NCBI RefSeq assembly: GCF_900168295.1 | Contig: NZ_FVZL01000023.1 | Coordinates: 1-60,362 of the forward strand | Direction: 5' to 3' | Length of the DNA: 60,362 nt | From: Arthrobacter sp. P2b | Lineage (GTDB): Bacteria > Actinomycetota > Actinomycetes > Actinomycetales > Micrococcaceae | In this document: piece after piece, positions 51,791-58,790 of the stretch | How positions within the stretch are numbered: position 1 is the first letter of the stretch | Layout: every line of letters starts with the position of its first letter | Position numbers and translations under genes: made by a program | Notes under the pieces: generated by a model | The model's database searches: none | What the model was told of the DNA's origin: nothing | The model's input: only the letters and a program-made list of their open reading frames with translations

Positions 51791-52717
51791 GTGGATCATG
51801 AGGAATTGCCCGCAGAGCTCGAGGAAGCACTGGATGCGTTCGCCGGTTATCTGTCAGGGGAGCGGGCCCTGTCGGCCCACACCCGGCGGGCGTACCTGGG
51901 TGACCTGCGGAGCCTCCTGGCCTACGCAGCAACCGAAGGTGCCGCCGGACTCAAGGACCTCGAGTTGGGGACGCTCCGCCGCTGGCTGGGGGTGCAAAGC
52001 CAGGCAGGTGCCGCACGGGCAACCCTTGCCCGCCGGTCCGCCACCATAAGGTCGTTCACGGCGTGGGCGCTGCGCGAGGAGCGGATCGCAGCCGATCCCG
52101 CCCTCAGGCTGAAGGCGCCCAAACGTGAACAATCCCTGCCCGGCGTCCTGCAGACTTCCCAGCTCACCCGTCTGCTGGCAAAGATGGAGGAAGCGGCAGC
52201 CGACGGTGAACCCATGGCAGTCCGCGACCGCGCCATCGTGGAACTCCTCTATGCCACAGGCGTACGCGTGGGTGAACTGGCAGGCCTCGACATCGATGAC
52301 CTGGACCCGGACCGCCGGACACTGCGGGTCATCGGCAAGGGCAACAAGGAACGGACGGTGCCGTTCGGTGTTCCGGCTGCTGTCGCGGTGGATGACTGGC
52401 TGCGGCGGGGCCGGCCGCTGCTGGCCAGGGACACCAGCGGTCCGGCACTCTTCCTTGGTGCCCGCGGGGGACGGGTGGACCAGCGGCAGGTCCGGGCTTT
52501 GGTGAACAGCCTCTTCGGGTCACTGGGGGACACCTCGGCATCCGGACCACACGCCCTCCGCCACTCCGCAGCCACGCATCTCCTTGACGGTGGTGCGGAC
52601 CTTCGAGCGGTCCAGGAAATCCTGGGACACAGCAGCCTCGCCACCACCCAGATCTACACCCATGTTTCGGTGGACCGGCTGCGCAAAAGCTACCAGCAGG
52701 CACACCCCCGCGCATGA
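51791..52717 (+). CDS. xerC: Tyrosine recombinase XerC
   Basis: 308 aa. It resolves chromosome dimers at dif with XerD. A SAM-like core-binding domain (about 10-100) precedes the catalytic domain with R159, K183, H254, R257, H280 and Y289 all present. GTG 51791 lies one base after AGGAG, which is tight; TTG 51806 is an alternative. Length and residues fit XerC rather than a phage integrase, and no att-flanked cargo is visible. Confidence 0.9.
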   Translation: MDHEELPAELEEALDAFAGYLSGERALSAHTRRAYLGDLRSLLAYAATEGAAGLKDLELGTLRRWLGVQSQAGAARATLARRSATIRSFTAWALREERIAADPALRLKAPKREQSLPGVLQTSQLTRLLAKMEEAAADGEPMAVRDRAIVELLYATGVRVGELAGLDIDDLDPDRRTLRVIGKGNKERTVPFGVPAAVAVDDWLRRGRPLLARDTSGPALFLGARGGRVDQRQVRALVNSLFGSLGDTSASGPHALRHSAATHLLDGGADLRAVQEILGHSSLATTQIYTHVSVDRLRKSYQQAHPRA

Positions 52718-52762
52718 GTGACAGTGTGGGTAATCGCACTGGCGTAATTCGGCGGGGTACGG

Positions 52763-52768
52763 CACAAT
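52763..52768 (+). promoter_or_regulatory. Candidate -10 for DUF3145 gene
   Basis: CACAAT inside GGCACAATAA, the same ten-base context seen at the rpsP promoter. The -35 region is weak. The leader to 52959 is about 185 bases. Confidence 0.35.
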
Positions 52769-52788
52769 AAGAGTCACGTCCGGCAACT

Positions 52789-52805
52789 TTCAAGTGACGC
52801 TTGAA
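52789..52805. promoter_or_regulatory. Inverted repeat in DUF3145 leader
   Basis: TTCAAG-TGACG-CTTGAA, six-base arms, about 20 bases after the candidate -10. A possible operator or a small leader hairpin. Confidence 0.3.
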
Positions 52806-52959
52806 GCTCATGAGGCTTTACGCGGCGCGGCAAGTCCGGACACAGCTTAATCCGATACATCTGAATAACCGGGCAGGCAACTCCCGCAGGAAAAGGCACA
52901 GCAGTTCCATCCAGGCAGAGGTCGTTGGGGAAGACGTACCTAGAGCTATGGAGGATGGA

Positions 52960-53463
52960 ATGTCTGTTGCAATGACCCGTGGTGTGCTGTTTGTTCACTC
53001 GGCCCCTACGGCCCTGTGCCCTCATGTTGAGTGGGCCATTGGCTCCGTCGTGGACAAACGGACGGACCTTGAGTGGACCCCTCAACCTGCCGCGCCCGGA
53101 ATGTTCCGTGCCGAGCTGTCCTGGACCGGGACACCCGGGACGGGAGCCAAACTGGCGTCCTCGCTCCGCGGCTGGGCGCACCTGCGCTTCGAGGTCACGG
53201 AAGAACCGAGCCAGGGTGTGGACGGCGGCCGCTGGTCCCATACCCCCGAACTCGGTATTTTCCATGCGGTCACCGACGTGCACGGCAACATCATGGTGTC
53301 CGAGGACCGGATCCGCTACGCGTACGAGTCCGGAGCAGGCGATCCCGCAGCGGTCTACCACGAGCTGTCGCTCGCACTGGGCGAGGCCTGGGACGAGGAA
53401 CTTGAGCCCTTCCGGCACGCCGCCGAAGGCGCCCCCGTGCGCTGGCTCCACCAGGTGGGCTGA
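52960..53463 (+). CDS. DUF3145 family protein
   Basis: 167 aa from ATG 52960, five bases after GGAGG; ATG 52972 is also possible. The sequence TRGVLFVHSAPTALCPHVEW marks DUF3145, an actinobacterial family of unknown function found next to the fab cluster. Soluble, no known motif. It is convergent with fabF across a strong terminator. Confidence 0.88.
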   Translation: MSVAMTRGVLFVHSAPTALCPHVEWAIGSVVDKRTDLEWTPQPAAPGMFRAELSWTGTPGTGAKLASSLRGWAHLRFEVTEEPSQGVDGGRWSHTPELGIFHAVTDVHGNIMVSEDRIRYAYESGAGDPAAVYHELSLALGEAWDEELEPFRHAAEGAPVRWLHQVG

Positions 53464-53500
53464 CCGCCGTCGTACGTTTTTCAGTAAGGACTCCATAGCA

Positions 53501-53536
53501 AAGAGGAGGCCCCGCCAGCCGGCGGGGCCTCCTCTT
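53501..53536. terminator. Bidirectional terminator between DUF3145 and fabF
   Basis: A 16-bp stem (53501-53516 with 53521-53536) with loop AGCC separates convergent genes. AAG/CTT at the base gives short A/U tracts on both sides. Confidence 0.75.
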
Positions 53537-53565
53537 GTGGTCCGGGATCAGGCTCGGGGCCGGTG

Positions 53566-54801
53566 TCAGACGCTCCGGACAGCGACGACGGCGTTGTGGC
53601 CGCCGAAACCGAAGGAGTTGCTCAGTGCCACAATGTTGCCTGCCGGCAGGTCGCGGGCAGACGTGACAACGTCCAGCGGAATTTCCGGATCCTGGTTTTC
53701 GAGGTTGATCGTGACGGGCGCTTTGCGTTCGTAGACGGCGAGCACGGTGAGGACGGCTTCGACGGCACCGGACGCGCCCAGGAGGTGGCCCATCTGCGAC
53801 TTGGTGGCCGAAACCGCCACGTTGTCGATGTGCGAACCGAGGGCGGCGCGGAGGGCCGTGTATTCCGGCTTATCGCCAACGGGGGTGGACGTGGCATGCG
53901 CGTTCACATGGACCACGTCTTCAGCCTGGATCCGCCCGTCGAACATGGCTGCCTTGAGTGCGCGGGTTGCACCGAGGCCTTCGGGGTCCGGTGCGGTGAT
54001 GTGGTACGCGTCGGCGGTAACGGACGTTCCGGCGAGTTCACCGTAGATCCGGGCTCCGCGTGCCAGGGCGTGCTCTTCGGCCTCAAGCACCAGTGCGCCT
54101 GCGCCTTCGCCCATCACGAAGCCGTCGCGGCCAAGGTCGTAAGGCCGGGATGCGCGCTCCGGTTCATCGTTCCTGCGCGAGAGGGCCTGCATGGAGGCGA
54201 AGGCCGCGAGGGGCATGGGGTGGATGGCGGCTTCCGCGCCGCCGCACATCACCACGTCCGCTTTGCCCGAGCGGATCAGGTCCAGGCCCAGGTGCAGTGC
54301 CTCAGTGCCGGAGGCGCAGGCAGATACGGGCGTGTGGGCGCCTGCACGGGCTCCCAGGTCCAGGCTGACAGCCGCCGCAACACCGTTGGGCATCAGCATG
54401 GGAACGGTCATGGGGAGGACCCGGCGGGGGCCCTTTTCCTTCAGCGTGTCCCAGGCGTCCAGCAGGGTCCAGACCCCGCCGATGCCGGTCGCGAAGGCAA
54501 CAGCCAGGCGGTCCTTGTCGAATTCGGTGATGCCGGAGTCGGCCCAGGCCTCGCGGGCAGCGATGACGCCGAACTGGGTGGAGGGGTCCATCCGCTTGGC
54601 CTCGACACGGCTGAGCACGTCAAGTGCCGGGGTGCTGCACCGGGCGGCGAAGTGGACGGGAAGCTCGTACTTGGCGACCCAGTCGTCTTCCAGGGTGCGG
54701 GCACCGGAGACCCCCTTGAGCGCGTTGTTCCACATTGTGGGTACATCGCCGCCGATGGGCGTGGTGGCACCCAGACCGGTAATGACTACTTTGCGTGTCA
54801 T
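53566..54801 (-). CDS. fabF: Beta-ketoacyl-ACP synthase II
   Basis: 411 aa. It condenses malonyl-ACP with acyl-ACP during fatty-acid elongation. The thiolase-fold active site has Cys162 (SACASG), the first His in NAHATSTPVGD, the Lys/His in KSQMGHLLGASG, and the C-terminal NSFGFGGHN. Last gene of fabD-fabH-acpP-fabF, but separated from acpP by a terminator. Confidence 0.96.
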   Translation of the reverse strand: MTRKVVITGLGATTPIGGDVPTMWNNALKGVSGARTLEDDWVAKYELPVHFAARCSTPALDVLSRVEAKRMDPSTQFGVIAAREAWADSGITEFDKDRLAVAFATGIGGVWTLLDAWDTLKEKGPRRVLPMTVPMLMPNGVAAAVSLDLGARAGAHTPVSACASGTEALHLGLDLIRSGKADVVMCGGAEAAIHPMPLAAFASMQALSRRNDEPERASRPYDLGRDGFVMGEGAGALVLEAEEHALARGARIYGELAGTSVTADAYHITAPDPEGLGATRALKAAMFDGRIQAEDVVHVNAHATSTPVGDKPEYTALRAALGSHIDNVAVSATKSQMGHLLGASGAVEAVLTVLAVYERKAPVTINLENQDPEIPLDVVTSARDLPAGNIVALSNSFGFGGHNAVVAVRSV

Positions 54802-54914
54802 GGGATCACTCTCTGTCGGTGGGAATCCGTCTCCGTCGTCCGGAGGGTCCCGCGTGTTGTTGAACGGCGCTCGGCCGGATAGGAAGCAGGAGTGCCGGCT
54901 GGGGCACGCTGCTG

Positions 54915-54963
54915 AAAAAAGCGGCGGGCTGCCGGTCCGGCCATCCGGACCGGCAGCCCCGCC
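54915..54963 (-). terminator. Rho-independent terminator after acpP
   Basis: On the minus strand a GC-rich stem of at least 15 pairs (54945-54959 with 54926-54940, loop ATGG) is followed, beyond three further pairs, by six U (complement of 54915-54920). It lies between acpP and fabF. The remaining bases to fabF (54802-54914) hold no gene. Confidence 0.88.
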
Positions 54964-54990
54964 ATGCCGTCGAAACGGCGGTAGCCTTGA

Positions 54991-55236
54991 CTAGGCCTGT
55001 GCTCCGGCGATGAAGCTGACAGCGTCGCCAACGGTCTTGAGGTTCTTGACCTCTTCGTCCGGGATGCGCACGCCGAACTTCTCTTCCGCGTTGACCACGA
55101 TGGTCATCATCGAGATGGAGTCGATGTCCAGGTCCTCGGTGAAGGACTTGTCCAGCTCTACAGCCTCCGGGGCCAGGCCGGTTTCTTCGTTGACGATTTC
55201 AGCCAAGCCGGCCAGGATCTCTTCGTTGCTAGCCAT
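54991..55236 (-). CDS. acpP: Acyl carrier protein
   Basis: 81 aa, acidic four-helix protein. Ser40 in DLDIDSISMM accepts 4'-phosphopantetheine from CoA. It carries the growing chain for FabH and FabF. It starts about 80 bases after fabH. Confidence 0.97.
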   Translation of the reverse strand: MASNEEILAGLAEIVNEETGLAPEAVELDKSFTEDLDIDSISMMTIVVNAEEKFGVRIPDEEVKNLKTVGDAVSFIAGAQA

Positions 55237-55314
55237 TAGTGGCTCCTTTTCTTGTGTTGCCGGCAGGGGCTGCCGGAAATGGGCCGGGCCGCGGATGCGG
55301 CCCGTGGGGCGTTG

Positions 55315-56376
55315 CTAGGGAAGGACAACTACCTGGGCGCCGAACACCAGCCCGGCGCCGAAGCCGATCTGCAGGGCGAGACCGCCGCTCAGCTCCGGGT
55401 TTTCCTGCAGCAGGCGGTGCGTTGCCAGCGGGATGGACGCGGCAGACGTGTTGCCGGCGTCGGCAATGTCCCGTGCCACTGTAACCGTCTCCGGCAGCTT
55501 CAGCTTCTTCACCATCTCGTCGATGATGCGCATGTTGGCCTGGTGGGGAATGAACGCCACCAGGTCTTCGGCCTCGACGCCGGCAGCCTCGAGTGCCTGC
55601 TGGGCCACCTTCGCCATTTCCCAGACAGCCCAGCGGAACACCGTCTGACCGTCCTGGCGAAGCGTGGGGTAGAGCTCCTGGGCTTCTTCCAGCAGCGCGA
55701 GGTCGCCGGTGGAGTCCGACTGGCGGGCAGCCATGCCGAGGTCGCGTACGTCCAGCATGGAGCGCGTCATACCGATCGCGTCCCACTTGCTGCCGTCGGA
55801 TCCCCAAACCGAGGGCGAGATGCCCGGAGTGTCGGACGGGCCGATGACGACGGCGCCGGCACCGTCGCCAAGCAGGAAGGAGATGGTTCGTTCCCGGTTG
55901 TCGATGACGTCGGAGAGCTTCTCCGCTCCGACCACCAGCACATACTTGGCCGTTCCGGACCGGACCAGGGCGTCCCCCTGGGCGATGCCGTAGCAGTAGC
56001 CGGCACATGCTGCGGAAATGTCGAAGGCAGGGGCCGGGGTGGCACCCAGCCGGTCAGCCAGGCTTGCAGCGGCCGAAGGGGTGGCGTAGGGGTGGGTCAC
56101 CGTCGAAACGATCACGGCGCCGAGGTCAGAGGCCTGGATTCCGGCCTTCTCCATCGCCTCACGGGCAGCGCCCTCGGCCATGTCAATGACGCTCACATCC
56201 GCCTTGGCGCGGTGGCGCGTCACGATTCCTGTGCGCTGCCGGATCCACTCGTCCGAGGAGTCGATCCACTGGCACACATCCTCGTTGGTGACGATGACGT
56301 CCGGCCGGTAAGCGCCCAGCCCAAGGATCCGGGTGTGCTCCTGGAGGGGAGCCTGCTTCAGCGTGGGAACGCTCAT
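55315..56376 (-). CDS. fabH: Beta-ketoacyl-ACP synthase III
   Basis: 353 aa. It starts fatty-acid synthesis by condensing an acyl-CoA with malonyl-ACP; actinobacterial forms favour branched primers. The triad is Cys124 (SAACAGYCYG), His in PHQANMRI and Asn in DAGNTSAAS. It overlaps fabD by four bases. Confidence 0.96.
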   Translation of the reverse strand: MSVPTLKQAPLQEHTRILGLGAYRPDVIVTNEDVCQWIDSSDEWIRQRTGIVTRHRAKADVSVIDMAEGAAREAMEKAGIQASDLGAVIVSTVTHPYATPSAAASLADRLGATPAPAFDISAACAGYCYGIAQGDALVRSGTAKYVLVVGAEKLSDVIDNRERTISFLLGDGAGAVVIGPSDTPGISPSVWGSDGSKWDAIGMTRSMLDVRDLGMAARQSDSTGDLALLEEAQELYPTLRQDGQTVFRWAVWEMAKVAQQALEAAGVEAEDLVAFIPHQANMRIIDEMVKKLKLPETVTVARDIADAGNTSAASIPLATHRLLQENPELSGGLALQIGFGAGLVFGAQVVVLP

Positions 56377-57302
56377 GCGTTGCCCTCCAGTTCTGCGAAG
56401 AGTGCCAGGGCGGCGGAAAGATCGTCGGGGGTCTTGACCGCCACCGTCTTGACCCCTGGCATGCCGCGCTTGGCCAGGCCGGCGAGGGTACCGGCGGGAG
56501 CCAGTTCAATGACGCCAGTGACGCCGCGCCGGACCATGGCTTCCATGCAGAGGTCCCAGCGCACGGGGCGGGATACCTGGGCGATGAGGCTGTCGACGGC
56601 GGCAGGGCCGTCGGTGACTTCGCCGCCGTCGTAGTTCGACAGCAGGGGAACAGTGGGCGCCTGCGGCTTCAGCTGCGGCTCAAGCGCCTTCAGCGCGCTG
56701 ACTGCGGGGGACATGTGGCCCGTGTGGAAGGCGCCGGCAACCTTCAGCGGGATGACCCGTGCTTTGGCCGGCGGGTTGTCGGCGAGTGCCTTCAGCTGGT
56801 CAAAGGTTCCTGCGGCCACTGTCTGGCCCGCGCCGTTGACATTGGCAGGTGTGGCGCCGGACGCCTCGATGGCTGCCAGGACCTCCGCCGGATCCCCGCC
56901 CACCACGGCGCTCATGCCGGTGGGGGTGACGGAGGCAGCGGCCGCCATGCTGTTGGCACGTTCGCGGACGAAGGTCATGGCTTCCTGCTCGGTCAGGACA
57001 CCGGCCAGGGCGGAAGCGGTGATTTCACCGACCGAGTGGCCTGCCAGGATCACCGGCAGGGAGTTGAGTTCGACGTCGAAGAGGGATGCCGCGGCCACCA
57101 GCCCGGCGGCGACAATCAGGGGCTGCGCTACGGCAGTGTCCTTGATGGTTTCCTCATCCGAGGTGGTTCCGTGGGCGATCAGGTCAATACCCGCGATGTC
57201 GCTCAGGGAGGCCAGCTGGCCTGCCACCGAGGGAAGTTCCAGCCAAGGGGCCAGAAAACCCGGGGTTTGTGAGCCCTGTCCAGGGCAGACTATTGCAAGC
57301 AC
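56373..57302 (-). CDS. fabD: Malonyl-CoA:ACP transacylase
   Basis: 309 aa with a GTG start. It loads malonate onto ACP. PGQGSQ starts the protein, the nucleophile is Ser90 in GHSVGE, and the catalytic His is in GAFHTGHM. First gene of the fab operon; the promoter and a palindrome lie in the 88 bases behind the regulator gene. Confidence 0.96.
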   Translation of the reverse strand: MLAIVCPGQGSQTPGFLAPWLELPSVAGQLASLSDIAGIDLIAHGTTSDEETIKDTAVAQPLIVAAGLVAAASLFDVELNSLPVILAGHSVGEITASALAGVLTEQEAMTFVRERANSMAAAASVTPTGMSAVVGGDPAEVLAAIEASGATPANVNGAGQTVAAGTFDQLKALADNPPAKARVIPLKVAGAFHTGHMSPAVSALKALEPQLKPQAPTVPLLSNYDGGEVTDGPAAVDSLIAQVSRPVRWDLCMEAMVRRGVTGVIELAPAGTLAGLAKRGMPGVKTVAVKTPDDLSAALALFAELEGNA

Positions 57303-57318
57303 GTATCCAGCTTTCCAA

Positions 57319-57348
57319 ATTACTGTGTGATCCAGCGGTGTTTGTCCG
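57319..57348 (-). promoter_or_regulatory. Candidate fabD promoter
   Basis: On the minus strand CGGACA (57348-57343), an 18-base spacer and AGTAAT (57324-57319), each four of six matches. The start near 57312 gives a leader of about ten bases. Confidence 0.45.
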
Positions 57349-57369
57349 CACCAAGCTCACGGGGTCAGG

Positions 57370-57386
57370 TTGTAGGAAGTCTACAA
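57370..57386. promoter_or_regulatory. Palindrome upstream of fabD, candidate FasR operator
   Basis: TTGTAG-N5-CTACAA, perfect six-base arms, lies about 20 bases upstream of the -35 and just after the regulator gene's stop. The same TTGTAG half-site occurs upstream of the regulator gene itself. An activator site is plausible. The stem is too short for a good terminator. Confidence 0.45.
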
Positions 57387-57390
57387 CGCC

Positions 57391-58635
57391 TCAGGGTTGA
57401 TTCCGCGACGGCTGACGTTCCGTGGCTGCTTTTGGAGGGGCCGAAAGGCGGCCCACCACGAGCGCTGCCTGCAGGACAAACGCCTCGCGGGGAAGGAGCG
57501 GATCCCAGCCCGTGACGTCGCAGACCCGCTTGAGCCGGTAGCGCACGGTGTTGGCATGGACAAAGAGTTCACGGGCGGTGGCCTCGAGGGAATGCCCCAG
57601 TTCGAGATAGGTGCCAAGCGTTTCCACCAGTCCATTGGATGCCGCCAGCAGGGGCCGGTAAATGTTTTTGACCAGCGAGCGGCGGGCGGCGTCGTCGCCG
57701 GAGATGACGCGCTCGGGGAGCAGGTCGTCGGCCGCCACCGGCCGCGGCGCGGAGGGCCAGGCCTTGGCCGCGGTGAGACCGGCAAAGGCGGACTGTGCTG
57801 AGCCGCTGGCCTCCAGCAGGGAACCGGCCTCGGGGCCATACACAACGGGCCCGGGCGCAAACATCTCGCTGAGTTTCACGTAGGCGGTTTCGCGGTCCTG
57901 GACCCCTCCGAGAATGAGGATCAGCCGGTCGCCCTGGATGCCCACGAGCGCGTCTTCCGCGTAGCGCCCGGCCGTCCGCCGCAGCTCGCTCACGTAGCTG
58001 GCGCTGGGTTCGGAGGGTGAATTACCCACCATGACCGTGAAGCGTTCCTGCGCTTTCCAGCCAAGCGCCGCTATCCTGGAGCGCAGGGCGTCGGTATTTT
58101 CGCCGCGCAGGATGGCGTCCACGATCAATGCTTCGAGGCGGGTATCCCAGGAACCGCGGGATTCCGCGGCGCGCGCATAGACGTCCGCCGCAGCAAAAGC
58201 CACTTCCCGGGAATACCGCAGGACAGCCTCCCGGAGCGAGGGCTGGTCCGCCTCCGGCGCGATGACCGGAACCTGGTCCTCCACCACCTCCACCACGATC
58301 CGGATCAGCTGCAGGGCCTTTTGCAGGCTGATCGAGCGGGTCAGCTCCGTCGGGGCGGTACCGAAGACGTCCGTGAGGATCCATGACGGGGAACTCGGCC
58401 GCTCGTACCAGGTGACGAACGCGGCGATGCCGTTCTGCGCCACCATGCCAAGCGCGGACCGTTCGTCGGAACTCAGCCGGCTGTACCAGGGAAGCGATTT
58501 TTCCAGCTCACGCATTGTGGTGGTGGACAGCTGTCCCACATTTGCGCGCAACTTTTTCAGGGTCTCGGACTTCTCCGGGGTGACCTTGGGCTGGGACGGT
58601 TTGCGCTTGGCGGACGGGGTGGCTGGTGCTGGCAT
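57391..58635 (-). CDS. fasR: PucR/CdaR-type regulator, probable FasR
   Basis: 414 aa from ATG 58635. The C-terminal helix-turn-helix is of PucR type (EATARELFVHANTVRYRLKR, about residues 360-385), with a long N-terminal sensory region. In Streptomyces the regulator in this exact place, FasR, activates the fabD-fabH-acpP-fabF operon. The assignment rests on architecture and position. TATGCT six bases before ATG indicates a leaderless mRNA; an in-frame ATG at 58671 is an alternative. Confidence 0.85.
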   Translation of the reverse strand: MPAPATPSAKRKPSQPKVTPEKSETLKKLRANVGQLSTTTMRELEKSLPWYSRLSSDERSALGMVAQNGIAAFVTWYERPSSPSWILTDVFGTAPTELTRSISLQKALQLIRIVVEVVEDQVPVIAPEADQPSLREAVLRYSREVAFAAADVYARAAESRGSWDTRLEALIVDAILRGENTDALRSRIAALGWKAQERFTVMVGNSPSEPSASYVSELRRTAGRYAEDALVGIQGDRLILILGGVQDRETAYVKLSEMFAPGPVVYGPEAGSLLEASGSAQSAFAGLTAAKAWPSAPRPVAADDLLPERVISGDDAARRSLVKNIYRPLLAASNGLVETLGTYLELGHSLEATARELFVHANTVRYRLKRVCDVTGWDPLLPREAFVLQAALVVGRLSAPPKAATERQPSRNQP

Positions 58636-58641
58636 CCTTCG

Positions 58642-58647
58642 AGCATA
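58642..58647 (-). promoter_or_regulatory. -10 hexamer of fasR (leaderless layout)
   Basis: On the minus strand TATGCT, six bases (CGAAGG), ATG 58635. A TTGTAG half-site lies at 58683-58688, about 50 bases upstream of the start. Confidence 0.45.
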
Positions 58648-58730
58648 CGGGCAGCGTCCCGCAAGCTCCATTTGTGCAAAGGCTACAATCCGCCTTGTTG
58701 TGCGTCACACAGCAGTCGCCCCTCCAGACG

Positions 58731-58772
58731 AACGACGGCGGCCCCCGCCTTCCGGAGGGAGCCGCCGTCGTT
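58731..58772 (-). terminator. Hairpin after aceE
   Basis: A 12-bp stem AACGACGGCGGC (58731-58742) with GCCGCCGTCGTT (58761-58772), plus inner pairing. It lies about 20 bases past the aceE stop. There is no long U-run. Confidence 0.6.
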
Positions 58773-58790
58773 GATGCTGCGGGGGAGGGG

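Noticed and set aside
51791..52717. Integrase of a mobile element
   Set aside because: Length and catalytic residues fit XerC, the neighbours are core genes, and no attachment repeats or cargo are visible.
48975..52717. yifB-dprA-xerC as a new defence or transfer island
   Set aside because: yifB and dprA follow yraN in many bacteria, and this is core gene order.
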